Below, in pieces: positions 34,596 through 42,715 of a stretch of DNA of 64,000 nt; position 1 is the stretch's first letter; the number at the start of each line of letters is the position of its first letter. Under the pieces are notes generated by a model. It saw only the letters and a program-made list of their open reading frames with translations, was not told the origin of the DNA and ran no database searches. The stretch lies in assembly GCA_031426355.1 (NCBI GenBank), contig JANPLD010000010.1:15016-79015 (forward strand), read 5' to 3'. The position numbers and the translations under genes are program-made. This DNA comes from JANPLD01 sp031426355. Lineage in GTDB: Bacteria > Pseudomonadota > Alphaproteobacteria > Rickettsiales > UBA8987.

Positions 34596-35255
34596 TTATC
34601 CTCTTAAAATATTGATATTTTTTTCATAATTCTCCTGTTTGCCATCAAATACCGCGCTGCCTGCAACAATAGTATCTGCACCTGCATCTAATATTTCTTT
34701 GATGTTATTCGTATTGATACCGCCATCAACCTGAAGCATTATATCCTTCCCAGTCTTATCGATCATCCTGCGCAAATTCCTTATTTTTTCAAGTGAATAT
34801 GGAATAAATTTCTGTCCGCCAAATCCCGGATTCACTGACATAATTAATACTATGTCAATATCTGCTAGCACATATTCAAGCTCCTTTTCAGAGGTTGATG
34901 GAACAATTGAAACTCCCGCTTTAGCACCTGTTTCCTTTATCTGGCTAATTGTTCTGTCAAGATGAGGACACGCTTCTAAATGAACAGTTATAATATCAGA
35001 ACCCGCTTTTCTAAAGTTAGAGATATATTTCTCCGGCTTAACTATCATAAGATGCGTATCAAACGGCAGTTTCGTTATTTTTCTGATTGATGAAATAACT
35101 ACCGGCCCGATAGTAATATTAGGCACAAACCTTCCGTCCATAACATCAATATGCACCATGTCCGCACCTGCAGTTTCAATCGCTTTTATCTCCTCTCCAA
35201 GTTTCGAGAAATCCGCTGATAAAATTGAAGGAGCTATTTTGATTTTTTGGTTCAT
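34596..35255 (-). CDS. rpe: Ribulose-phosphate 3-epimerase
   Basis: Rpe interconverts ribulose-5-phosphate and xylulose-5-phosphate in the pentose phosphate pathway. The (beta/alpha)8 barrel shows KIAPSILSADFSKLGEE, VHIDVMDGRFVPNIT, FDTHLMIVKP, VNPGFGGQKFI and LQVDGGINTNN. I chose the ATG at 35255 (219 residues) because it gives the standard family N-terminus; the longer TTG start at 35282 adds nine residues with no homology. It is the first gene of a minus-strand group with the lipoprotein. Confidence 0.95.
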   Translation of the reverse strand: MNQKIKIAPSILSADFSKLGEEIKAIETAGADMVHIDVMDGRFVPNITIGPVVISSIRKITKLPFDTHLMIVKPEKYISNFRKAGSDIITVHLEACPHLDRTISQIKETGAKAGVSIVPSTSEKELEYVLADIDIVLIMSVNPGFGGQKFIPYSLEKIRNLRRMIDKTGKDIMLQVDGGINTNNIKEILDAGADTIVAGSAVFDGKQENYEKNINILRG

Positions 35256-35340
35256 TGGATTGGTAAATATATTTGTTATCAATATAACAAACCAAAATCA
35301 CCATTGCGAGTGAATATTCATATTTTAAACATTAGCTATT

Positions 35341-36120
35341 CTATACATGAAGGTTTTTTCCATTTATGTGTTGTAGTTTTTTTCCTGATATATATTCTGT
35401 CGGCGGTTTAATTTTTTGCTCATGGCCTATGTTAAAATTCTTTCGCAATATCTCTATACTATCTAAAGTAATGCCGCCTGACTCAAATTTGTTGACTTGG
35501 TTTTCAAATATTTTCCAATCTTTTGTTAACTTATCACAAGAAGAAAGTTCAGAATGGTTCTCTGTTCGAGAATTTTCATTAGGTTTTACACTAGCAGCGG
35601 TTTTTTTAGGTTCTGTTTTTGGATTTTGGACATCTTTTTGCCTTTTTTCTTCGCATACATAACCATCAAAAATATTTAAAATCTGTTTTGCCTTTGGATC
35701 ATTTGATAATTCTGAACTATCAATATACTGTTTCAGTTTTTGTTCAGCCTGTTCAGGGCTTAGAATATAAGTAGTAGTTTCAGGAGGGAATTTAATAGAT
35801 TGAAATTGTTTACTGTTTACCTCAGTAACTATAAAAGAGCATTTTTCTTTATCAAGCTTAAAGACCAAACTTTGAGATTCTACTTCTTGTGTAGGGAATC
35901 TAAAATCTTTTGTAACTATGTCAGTGATTTTAGCTAGTCTAGTGTCATGTTTAGGATAAGTGGTTGTTACTTTTTTATAATTTATTCCCAAAGAATCAAA
36001 ATCATTAATTGAAGTGCTTTTTTTATTACGTTTTAAGGAAATATCAATTTCCTGTTCTGTTTTTACATCGCCCTTACCAGGTCCTTCAGAATTTTCTTTA
36101 TGTACCGTTATATCTTCCAT
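35341..36120 (-). CDS. Hypothetical orphan protein with CtrA-like promoter
   Basis: I do not recognise this 259-residue protein. It has no signal peptide or membrane segment, is rich in Lys, Glu, Ser and Asn, and appears largely disordered with a central segment DKEKCSFIVTEVNSKQF and a charged linker. The C-terminus (SGKKLQHINGKNLHV) is basic. A TTAA-N7-TTAACT box with a -10-like TAAAAT lies 42 bases upstream of the ATG, the same arrangement as three other orphan genes. The gene is AT-rich and sits beside a broken gene and uvrD. Confidence 0.6.
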   Translation of the reverse strand: MEDITVHKENSEGPGKGDVKTEQEIDISLKRNKKSTSINDFDSLGINYKKVTTTYPKHDTRLAKITDIVTKDFRFPTQEVESQSLVFKLDKEKCSFIVTEVNSKQFQSIKFPPETTTYILSPEQAEQKLKQYIDSSELSNDPKAKQILNIFDGYVCEEKRQKDVQNPKTEPKKTAASVKPNENSRTENHSELSSCDKLTKDWKIFENQVNKFESGGITLDSIEILRKNFNIGHEQKIKPPTEYISGKKLQHINGKNLHV

Positions 36121-36145
36121 GTATAGGATGAATTAATTTTTTGCC

Positions 36146-36177
36146 ATTTTATCATTAAATAGTTAACAAAAGATTAA
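36146..36177 (-). promoter_or_regulatory. CtrA-like promoter of the 259-residue orphan gene
   Basis: On the minus strand: TTAA, seven bases, TTAACT (box 36163-36177), nine bases, then TAAAAT (36146-36151), 25 bases before the ATG at 36120. No sigma-70 -35 hexamer is visible; the box occupies that position, as in CtrA-activated promoters. Confidence 0.55.
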
Positions 36178-36201
36178 TGCACCAATTTAATAAAATACTT
36201 T
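36174..36201. repeat. Direct repeat, left copy (remnant of the uvrD start)
   Basis: This 28-base segment matches 27 of 28 bases at 36804-36831, where the same bases form the uvrD start codon and first seven codons. The left copy is not followed by uvrD coding sequence, so it is a duplicate. Outside the repeat, TTAA boxes precede both copies but their seven central bases differ completely. Confidence 0.8.
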
Positions 36202-36749
36202 TAAGCTAAGGTAAAGCCAGAAGGTTTCTTTTCAAAAGTTATTGGTTCAGATAATTCTGACCCTTTAGGAAGTTCTTTTATATTGTGAATTGGATTCTTT
36301 AGAATTTCTCTTAAACTTTTTATTGTATCTCTAATTTCCGGATCATTAAGTTCATGTCTTTTCTTAATTATGGCTATTATGAAAAGCATCTTCTATTTGC
36401 TTATCCTGAAATCTAAGCTTTTCATTATCCGGGATATTATTTTCTTCTATAGGGGCATTCTGTCCATTTTTTTCTTCTTCTTTTAAAACATCTCTCCATG
36501 GATCGGTATCATTTACTGGAGCTATTAATTTTTGCAGATAATGGTCAAACTTGCCAAATTCTAATTCTTTATTTTGATTATATTCGGGAGCTTTAGGAGT
36601 ACGCATATCCTCTAATTGATTTTCGTAAGCTCTTTTATATTTTTCTAATTCCTCATCATTTAATTTTTTTAATTCATCTTTTATCTGCTGTGGGTTTTCA
36701 TATCGCCCATCAATAAATCATTTAATTGTTTTAAAATTTCGTCCCTCAT
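36201..36749 (-). pseudogene. Broken orphan gene with two frameshifts
   Basis: Three overlapping open segments form one likely protein of about 180 residues: it starts at ATG 36749 (MRDEILKQLND), changes frame between about 36720 and 36684 into RYENPQQIKDELKKLNDEELEKY, and changes back between 36392 and 36366 into KKRHELNDPEIRDTIKSLREI, ending at 36201. The first and last segments are in the same frame, so an insertion and a deletion cancel. The protein is helical, charged and not recognised. Its promoter box (36793-36807) is intact. Loss by mutation is more likely than programmed shifting because no slippery sequence is present. Confidence 0.6.
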
Positions 36750-36775
36750 AATATAACCCCTTTAATTATAAATAT

Positions 36776-36807
36776 ATTATACTATCTAAAAGTTAATTTT
36801 CTCTTAA
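36776..36807 (-). promoter_or_regulatory. CtrA-like promoter of the broken orphan gene
   Basis: On the minus strand: TTAA, seven bases, TTAACT (box 36793-36807), nine bases, then a perfect TATAAT (36776-36781), 26 bases before the ATG at 36749. The outer TTAA overlaps the divergent uvrD start codon (36807-36809). Confidence 0.6.
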
Positions 36808-36831
36808 TGCATCAATTTAATAAAATACTTT
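36804..36831. repeat. Direct repeat, right copy (true start of uvrD)
   Basis: Covers the last bases of the TTAA box, the uvrD ATG and its first seven codons. With the left copy at 36174-36201 it bounds a 602-base segment holding the broken orphan gene and its promoter. Confidence 0.8.
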
Positions 36832-39014
36832 CTGAACTTAATCCTGCTCAGCTGGATGCCGTAAGCCATACCGAAGGCCCGCTTTTGGTGCTTGCCGGCG
36901 CAGGAACGGGGAAAACCAAGGTTCTTACCACGCGTATCGCCTATATATTGCAGAATCAGTTCGCCTGGCCAAGCCAGATTCTCGCCGTAACTTTCACTAA
37001 CAAAGCCTCTAAAGAGATGGAGCACCGCATCCACCAGATGGTAGGTGATATTTCCGCAGGTCTGTGGCTTGGAACTTTCCACTCGATATGTTTGAAAATG
37101 CTCCGCAAGAATTATGGGTATGTTAACTTAAAAGAGAATTTTGCCGTAATAAATTCTGATGACCAACTTCGCCTCGTAAAACAGATCATGCAGGAGATGG
37201 GAATTGATGATAAAAAATTTAATCCTAAAGGTGTTGTCGCGCAAATAAACAAATGGAAAGATAGGGCGTTAACCTCAGAAGAAATATCAGATAAAGAAGA
37301 TCTCACCGCTCAAGTTTACGATAATTACCAGAAAAGATGCGAAAGCCTTAATGTCATAGATTTCGGCGATATAATTCTGAAAACCATAACACTTTTAAAA
37401 AAGAATTCTGATATTCTTGCCGAATATCAGAGGCGTTTTAAATATATCCTCGTTGATGAATATCAGGATACCAACGTATCCCAATATCTCTGGCTCCGTT
37501 TACTGGCACAAGGCTATAGTAATATCTGCTGCGTGGGTGACGATGACCAATCCATCTACGGCTGGCGTGGTGCAGAAGTTGGAAATATTTTACGGTTCGA
37601 AAAAGATTTTCCGGGTGCAAAAGTAATTCGCCTCGAAACAAACTATCGCTCAAGCACGGAAATTCTTAACGCTGCTGACTCCGTTATCGCCAATAATAAA
37701 AGTCGTTTAGGTAAAACACTCCATTCACATAATGGTTCTGGTGAAACGGTAAAACTGGTTTCTCTGTGGGATGATCGTGGCGAGGCAACTTATATTGCTG
37801 ATGAGATCGAAGCACTCCAGCAGATCCAAAAACACCGCCTTGATAATATGGCAATTCTTGTTCGTGCTGGTTACCAGACGCGCGCTTTTGAGGAATGTTT
37901 CATGCGCCGCGCTATACCTTACCGCATACTCGGCGGTCTTAGGTTTTATGAACGTATGGAAATTCGTGATGCAGTTGCTTATATCCGCTCCGCTATAACT
38001 CCTGAAAATGATCTGGCGCTCGAAAGGATAATTAATCTCCCTAAACGTGGTCTTGGTGAAAAAACCATTGATGATCTTAAATTTCAGGCGCGCCAGCAAA
38101 ATATTTCACTAAGTGAAGCAATTCTCAGGGCAATTCAGAATAAAACCCTCAAGCCAAAAATTTCCGAAACGCTTAAAAATTTAATGTCTGATATCGCAAG
38201 CTGGAAGCAGAGCTTTTCTCATATGAACCATGCCGAGGCCGTTGAAAGGATAATCAGTGAGTCAGGATATCAAGCCATGTGGGAATCTGAAAAAACCGTT
38301 GAAGCCAAAGGACGCTTGGAAAATTTGAAAGAACTTATAAGCGCCCTTACGCAGTTCCGAGATATCTATGAATTCCTTGAGCATGTAAGTTTAGTAGCAG
38401 ATGCAGATGACAGGCCAGCCGAAGACATGCTTTCAATAATGACCATCCATGGCGCAAAAGGCCTCGAATTCCAGACGGTATTTTTACCGGGTTGGGAGGA
38501 GGGTTTATTCCCGAGCCAGCAATCCATGGATGAACTCGGCAAGGAAGGTCTAGAGGAGGAAAGGCGGCTTGCTTACGTTGCAATTACGCGTGCAAAACAA
38601 AAGCTTACCATAAGTTTCTCATCCAGTAGAATGGTTTTCGGGAATATCATAACTTCCATCCCTTCACGCTTTGTTGATGAACTTCCGCAGGATGCAGTCG
38701 AAGTGGTAAACCGCACCGGAATGGGCGCAAATTACCGAGGCCGCTTCAGGTCATCACTTGATAATTTCAGTAAAGATGAAACTCCTAACTTAAAAGAAAA
38801 AGCCGGAAGATTTGAAATACCATCTCTTGAAAATAATTTCTCCACCACAAAAAACAAAACCGAAGGTTCAAAATTCACTGTCGGTGATAAAGTCATTCAT
38901 CCGGCTTTTGGCGTCGGCAGAGTTCTGAAAGTCAGCGGCAAACATATTCAAATAGTTTTTGAAAAAGCTGCAATAAAAACCCTGCTTGAAGATTTCATCG
39001 AAAAGGCTGCCTGA
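36807..39014 (+). CDS. uvrD: UvrD/PcrA-type ATP-dependent DNA helicase
   Basis: This superfamily 1A 3'-5' helicase unwinds DNA in excision and mismatch repair and removes RecA from DNA. The 735-residue protein has Walker A LAGAGTGKTK (residues about 29-38), Walker B LVDEYQDTN, motif III DDQSIYGWRGA, motif IV ETNYRSS, TIHGAKGLEF, and motif VI YVAITRAKQKL. The C-terminal Tudor-like part VGDKVIHPAFGVGRVLKVSG is typical of PcrA/UvrD. The upstream region is taken up by orphan genes and a duplicated copy of its own first codons, so its promoter may lie in the sequence shared with the broken gene. Confidence 0.96.
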   Translation: MHQFNKILSELNPAQLDAVSHTEGPLLVLAGAGTGKTKVLTTRIAYILQNQFAWPSQILAVTFTNKASKEMEHRIHQMVGDISAGLWLGTFHSICLKMLRKNYGYVNLKENFAVINSDDQLRLVKQIMQEMGIDDKKFNPKGVVAQINKWKDRALTSEEISDKEDLTAQVYDNYQKRCESLNVIDFGDIILKTITLLKKNSDILAEYQRRFKYILVDEYQDTNVSQYLWLRLLAQGYSNICCVGDDDQSIYGWRGAEVGNILRFEKDFPGAKVIRLETNYRSSTEILNAADSVIANNKSRLGKTLHSHNGSGETVKLVSLWDDRGEATYIADEIEALQQIQKHRLDNMAILVRAGYQTRAFEECFMRRAIPYRILGGLRFYERMEIRDAVAYIRSAITPENDLALERIINLPKRGLGEKTIDDLKFQARQQNISLSEAILRAIQNKTLKPKISETLKNLMSDIASWKQSFSHMNHAEAVERIISESGYQAMWESEKTVEAKGRLENLKELISALTQFRDIYEFLEHVSLVADADDRPAEDMLSIMTIHGAKGLEFQTVFLPGWEEGLFPSQQSMDELGKEGLEEERRLAYVAITRAKQKLTISFSSSRMVFGNIITSIPSRFVDELPQDAVEVVNRTGMGANYRGRFRSSLDNFSKDETPNLKEKAGRFEIPSLENNFSTTKNKTEGSKFTVGDKVIHPAFGVGRVLKVSGKHIQIVFEKAAIKTLLEDFIEKAA

Positions 39015-39018
39015 CTTA

Positions 39019-40281
39019 CTATATTTTCAATTGTCCTTCTTTAGATTGAGGGATTTGAATATGAAAATTTGTAGCAAATCCCGGCGATAAGCATCTATCT
39101 TTATCAATATTTGAAAATCCTGCGCTGAAAGTTAGCACCGGAACATTACTTTGCTCAAGTAACTCATCTAGTCCAAAACCAGTTGAGCCGGAACGTAAAT
39201 GTAAACTTCCAACTTTAATATTTACTTCTGGGGCTTTTCTATCTTTTGTATATTGTTCAATATATCCCGTGCTGAAATCATAGGGTTTCCCGGTTATTAG
39301 ATCTTTCCAATATAGGTTGGTTGGAATTGTACATTCGTTAAAAAATTGCTCCGGGGTAATTTCTTCTTCGATTTTATTACCTGTAAAAGATATTATATTT
39401 TCATTCTGCAATTTACTTAAATCTATCTTTCTTTTGCAATAATGTAATGAGCCATCTTCGAATCTTTCTTTTAAATAAAGAAAATTAGGATTCATCCCAT
39501 AATTTGCTGGGTTACTATAATTTATATTAGGCAATGGCAATATGACTGAACCATTTTTTCTTGCGGTATATATTTCTATAAAATCCTCTAATGAAAAATT
39601 CCCATTTACTTTTTTTGGCGGAATATCATCTGTAAAATTTGCAAAACTGGCTCTATCAATGCAATAATATATAAGATTCTTTATCATCATTCCCTGATTT
39701 AACTGTAAAGCTTCTTTTAATTCTTGGTCCTTTAATTTATCTCCGGTTTTTGATTCATATAGGTTTTTAAATTGTTCTAACTCCTCTTTCCAAAAATTAT
39801 GGTTTGGACTATCTCTATCTGTGGAATTTAAAAGATCCTGAAAAACTTGATCATCAGTACTGTTTAAAAGATTTAATGCTAGCCTTGAAGTTTCATTGGA
39901 ATTATTTAGACCCTCATAAATTGAAATAAAATTTCTGCCGTCTTTTTTTGCCTTTTCAGCTTTTTGGGGAATAATATATTCAACCGCAACTATTTCTTCA
40001 GCTGTTTTATCATGCCTGTCTGCAAATATTGAAACAAGTGGAGAAGCTAGATTAAATATTTCATCTTTCCTTTCTTCAGGAGAACCCGGATTTTCTGGCG
40101 CAATTAAAACTTGGTTGAAAACCTGATCTAAATATGTCCAATTCTCATAATTTATATTTCTATATTGCTCTGTTTCATCAAGTGGCGGTAATATAGGCTC
40201 TTCCATCGTTTTTATAGATTTTAACTCATTAAAATCTATATCCCACTTTCTGAAATCTTTTAGTTCAATTAAGCCTGCCAT
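39019..40281 (-). CDS. Hypothetical orphan protein (420 aa) with CtrA-like promoter
   Basis: I do not recognise this 420-residue protein. It lacks a signal peptide and membrane segments, is rich in Asn, Glu, Leu and Ile, and contains a middle helical region (FWKEELEQFKNLYESKTGDKLKDQELKEAL) and a C-terminal half with RSGSTGFGLDELLEQSNVPVLTFSAGF. The gene is AT-rich and convergent with uvrD, 4 bases apart. Its promoter has the same TTAA-N7-TTAACT layout at 42 bases from the ATG as the other orphan genes, suggesting common regulation. Confidence 0.6.
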   Translation of the reverse strand: MAGLIELKDFRKWDIDFNELKSIKTMEEPILPPLDETEQYRNINYENWTYLDQVFNQVLIAPENPGSPEERKDEIFNLASPLVSIFADRHDKTAEEIVAVEYIIPQKAEKAKKDGRNFISIYEGLNNSNETSRLALNLLNSTDDQVFQDLLNSTDRDSPNHNFWKEELEQFKNLYESKTGDKLKDQELKEALQLNQGMMIKNLIYYCIDRASFANFTDDIPPKKVNGNFSLEDFIEIYTARKNGSVILPLPNINYSNPANYGMNPNFLYLKERFEDGSLHYCKRKIDLSKLQNENIISFTGNKIEEEITPEQFFNECTIPTNLYWKDLITGKPYDFSTGYIEQYTKDRKAPEVNIKVGSLHLRSGSTGFGLDELLEQSNVPVLTFSAGFSNIDKDRCLSPGFATNFHIQIPQSKEGQLKI

Positions 40282-40306
40282 TTCTTTAAGGTTTTGTTAT
40301 ACCTAA

Positions 40307-40338
40307 AGAATAAAGTAAAAAAGTTAAGAAACCGTTAA
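40307..40338 (-). promoter_or_regulatory. CtrA-like promoter of the 420-residue orphan gene
   Basis: On the minus strand: TTAA, seven bases, TTAACT (box 40324-40338), nine bases, then TATTCT (40307-40312), 25 bases before the ATG at 40281. The outer TTAA abuts the stop of the upstream sigma-54 regulator gene, so the orphan gene has its own promoter. Confidence 0.55.
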
Positions 40339-41811
40339 CTATTCATTCACTTTCCTATAATCATCCATCTCCTCAACAATCCCTTCTTCAAGGCCGTATT
40401 CTTTCATTTTGCGGTAAAGAGTAGAGCGTCCGATTCCCAGAACTTTTGATACTTTAGAGATGTTATTATTGTGATAATGAAGGACCTTTTCAATAATGTC
40501 CCTTTCGTACTCGCTCATATTCTTGAACTTTCCGTTAGATTTATTGAATGCGCTTATCTCTTCATCAGTTGAACTAAGCCTATGTGCAACTTCACTTTTT
40601 TGATGTGTACTTGCATAACTTGCAGATATCGCTTTCAGGATATTCTCAAAATCATCAAGCTCAAGCTTACTGCCATTACTCATTATTATTGCGCGGTAAA
40701 TGGAATTTTCTAACTGCCTTATATTTCCCGGCCACCAGTAATCTGACAGTATTTCTGCAAGCCTGTCATCATAAGTGATTATTGCTTTGCCTTCTTTAGC
40801 GCAGATTTTCTCAATGAAATAATTTATCAGCTCAGGTATATCTTCCTTTCTATCTCTAAGTGGTGGCACCGCTATCGGGAATACATTTATTCTGTAAAGA
40901 AGGTCTTCCCTGAATAATCCATTTTTTACAGCTTCATCAAGGTTTTTATTAGTAGCTGAAATTACCCGTACATTTACTTTTACAGCTTTTCCTGCACCAA
41001 TAGGTTCCACTTCAAAATTCTGCAATATGCGTAACAATTTTGACTGTGCTTCCAGTGGCAATTCTCCTATCTCATCTAAAAAGATAGTCCCGCCATCTGC
41101 TTCGCGGAATTTACCAAGTGCCTTATCAACAGCTCCTGTAAAAGAACCTTTCTCATGCCCGAACAGAGTGCTTTCCACCAGATTCTCCGGTATAGCAGAG
41201 CAGTTCACCGCAATAAATGGTTCCTTATGTCTCTCACTATTGCTGTGAATAGCACGCGCGAAAAGTTCCTTACCAACCCCGCTTTCACCTGTAATAAGAG
41301 CCGGTATATTTGAATTTCCCGCCCTCGATGCAAGGTTAATAGCCTTCTTAAGCGCGCGACTATTACCTATAATATCGGTAAAATCATATTTGTTCTTATT
41401 GAAATTATGAAGTTTCTGAACCTGTTTATTAAGACCTGAGCGCAGTTTTGCATTCTCAATACAAACCTTCATTCTTTCAGGGCCATCTTTCTTTTCGATG
41501 AAATCAATGGCTCCCCGTTTAAGTGCAGCAACCGCCTTACTTACGTCGCCATGTGCAGTATTTATTATGATCGGCAGTTCCGGCCTGTTAGGGCAAACCC
41601 TGTCCAGAACCTCAAGCCCTGATACATCCGGCATTTGCATATCCAGTATAACCAGATCTATCTCTGACCCTTTGGGTGAAAGCAAAAATTCAACCGCTTC
41701 CGCGCCGGAATTTATAGCCGTTGCTTTATAGTTAAGCAGTTTCTCCATCGCCAGCTGAGTGGTCTTCAGTTGAAACTCATCATCATCTACTACAAGAATG
41801 TGAAATGTCAT
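40339..41811 (-). CDS. Sigma-54-dependent response regulator, NtrC family
   Basis: The 490-residue protein has an N-terminal receiver domain with phospho-acceptor Asp57 (LVILDMQMP), an AAA+ domain with Walker A GESGVGKE (residues 175-182), the sigma-54 contact loop as GSFTGA (residues 222-227, usual form GAFTGA), Walker B GGTIFLDEIGELP, and a Fis-type C-terminal HTH (NNISKVSKVLGIGRSTLYRKM). It activates RpoN-dependent promoters after phosphorylation by a kinase not found in the window. With motA, cheW and cheD nearby a flagellar role is possible, but nitrogen or other functions are equally open. Confidence 0.93.
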   Translation of the reverse strand: MTFHILVVDDDEFQLKTTQLAMEKLLNYKATAINSGAEAVEFLLSPKGSEIDLVILDMQMPDVSGLEVLDRVCPNRPELPIIINTAHGDVSKAVAALKRGAIDFIEKKDGPERMKVCIENAKLRSGLNKQVQKLHNFNKNKYDFTDIIGNSRALKKAINLASRAGNSNIPALITGESGVGKELFARAIHSNSERHKEPFIAVNCSAIPENLVESTLFGHEKGSFTGAVDKALGKFREADGGTIFLDEIGELPLEAQSKLLRILQNFEVEPIGAGKAVKVNVRVISATNKNLDEAVKNGLFREDLLYRINVFPIAVPPLRDRKEDIPELINYFIEKICAKEGKAIITYDDRLAEILSDYWWPGNIRQLENSIYRAIIMSNGSKLELDDFENILKAISASYASTHQKSEVAHRLSSTDEEISAFNKSNGKFKNMSEYERDIIEKVLHYHNNNISKVSKVLGIGRSTLYRKMKEYGLEEGIVEEMDDYRKVNE

Positions 41812-41997
41812 ATTTAACTAAGGATTTAATTAACCGCTTCTAATACAACTCTAAGTTTAAAGAAAAAGCAACTAACAAAAATCCATATCCCCCAAAAATA
41901 TTGTTTTTTTTAACCCCAAGACCGATCAGGATACAACAAAAGTATTAATGGAAGATTAATAGATGATAAAATTTGAAATGATTTAGTGTTTGGTTTT

Positions 41998-42672
41998 TTA
42001 TATCCTGAAAGCAAAAGCGCATTCAGCAAGTTCGCTTTCTTCCTTATATTCACCGCTTAAATAGCAGGTGGAGTTTTCCTGTTTCTCAGCCCTTAATATG
42101 CCCGTTTCAGGATAACCATCATCAACCATAAGGTCCAGTCTCATTGCTTCCTCAGGTGTAAGGGCAGGGGTAGTAGTAATGCCGCTTTTATTTGGCAGGC
42201 CTGAATATCCTATATAATTGAAATCTTCTTCCTCATTATAATTGAAATAAAATACGGCTTTGTGCCTTTTATCAAAAGGTGAGTTATAATCCGCTATCAT
42301 CCATTGCGGTTTCTCGGCCTTCCACTTACCCGATAATTTCACCGGGCTCTCAAGCAATTTCGCCAGTTGCAGATGCTGCCACGCCAAAATGCCTTCGCCT
42401 TCCTCAAAAGATATCTTTCTGTCATTATTACCGTCAGATGTAACTTCCTTCCAGTAGAACGTTGCTTTATCCACATCACCCGGCAGGCCGTTATATATAT
42501 TATTGAATGAGAGCGCTGAGTATTTATATTTCTGCAGATTACCTGCAAGTTCCCTTATCTTGAACTCCTTATTAACATTTTTCGTTATTATTACAGCGAA
42601 TATCACCATCCCGAATAATACAATTAATGTAAATATCTGGAGGAAATTAAAATTCTTGAAACTTCTTTGCAT
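41998..42672 (-). CDS. Prepilin/pseudopilin-like protein
   Basis: The 224-residue protein has an N-terminal membrane helix (NFLQIFTLIVLFGMVIFAVIITK) followed by NLQKYKYSALSFNNIYNGLPGDVDKATFYW and a GNNDRKISF segment. The YNGLPGD-x-x-x-A-x-x-W pattern is one I associate with alphaproteobacterial prepilin/PulG-like proteins. The canonical prepilin peptidase site (G followed by FTLIE) is not intact, so processing is doubtful. It could be a minor pilin or a secretion-system pseudopilin. No other pilus gene is near. Confidence 0.55.
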   Translation of the reverse strand: MQRSFKNFNFLQIFTLIVLFGMVIFAVIITKNVNKEFKIRELAGNLQKYKYSALSFNNIYNGLPGDVDKATFYWKEVTSDGNNDRKISFEEGEGILAWQHLQLAKLLESPVKLSGKWKAEKPQWMIADYNSPFDKRHKAVFYFNYNEEEDFNYIGYSGLPNKSGITTTPALTPEEAMRLDLMVDDGYPETGILRAEKQENSTCYLSGEYKEESELAECAFAFRI

Positions 42673-42715
42673 AATGGAAAATTATATTTCAACTTTTATA
42701 ACCTGCGTAATCTAT

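Noticed and set aside
35255..35282. Longer rpe with TTG start at 35282
   Set aside because: The added residues do not fit the family N-terminus and the TTG has no ribosome-binding site.
35302..35310. CATTGCGAG near rpe as another copy of the murE/murF repeat
   Set aside because: Only nine bases match and the rest of the unit is absent.
40339..41811. GSFTGA instead of GAFTGA as evidence of an inactive sigma-54 activator
   Set aside because: The threonine and glycine needed for sigma-54 contact are kept and the rest of the AAA+ motifs are intact; Ser for Ala is a mild change.
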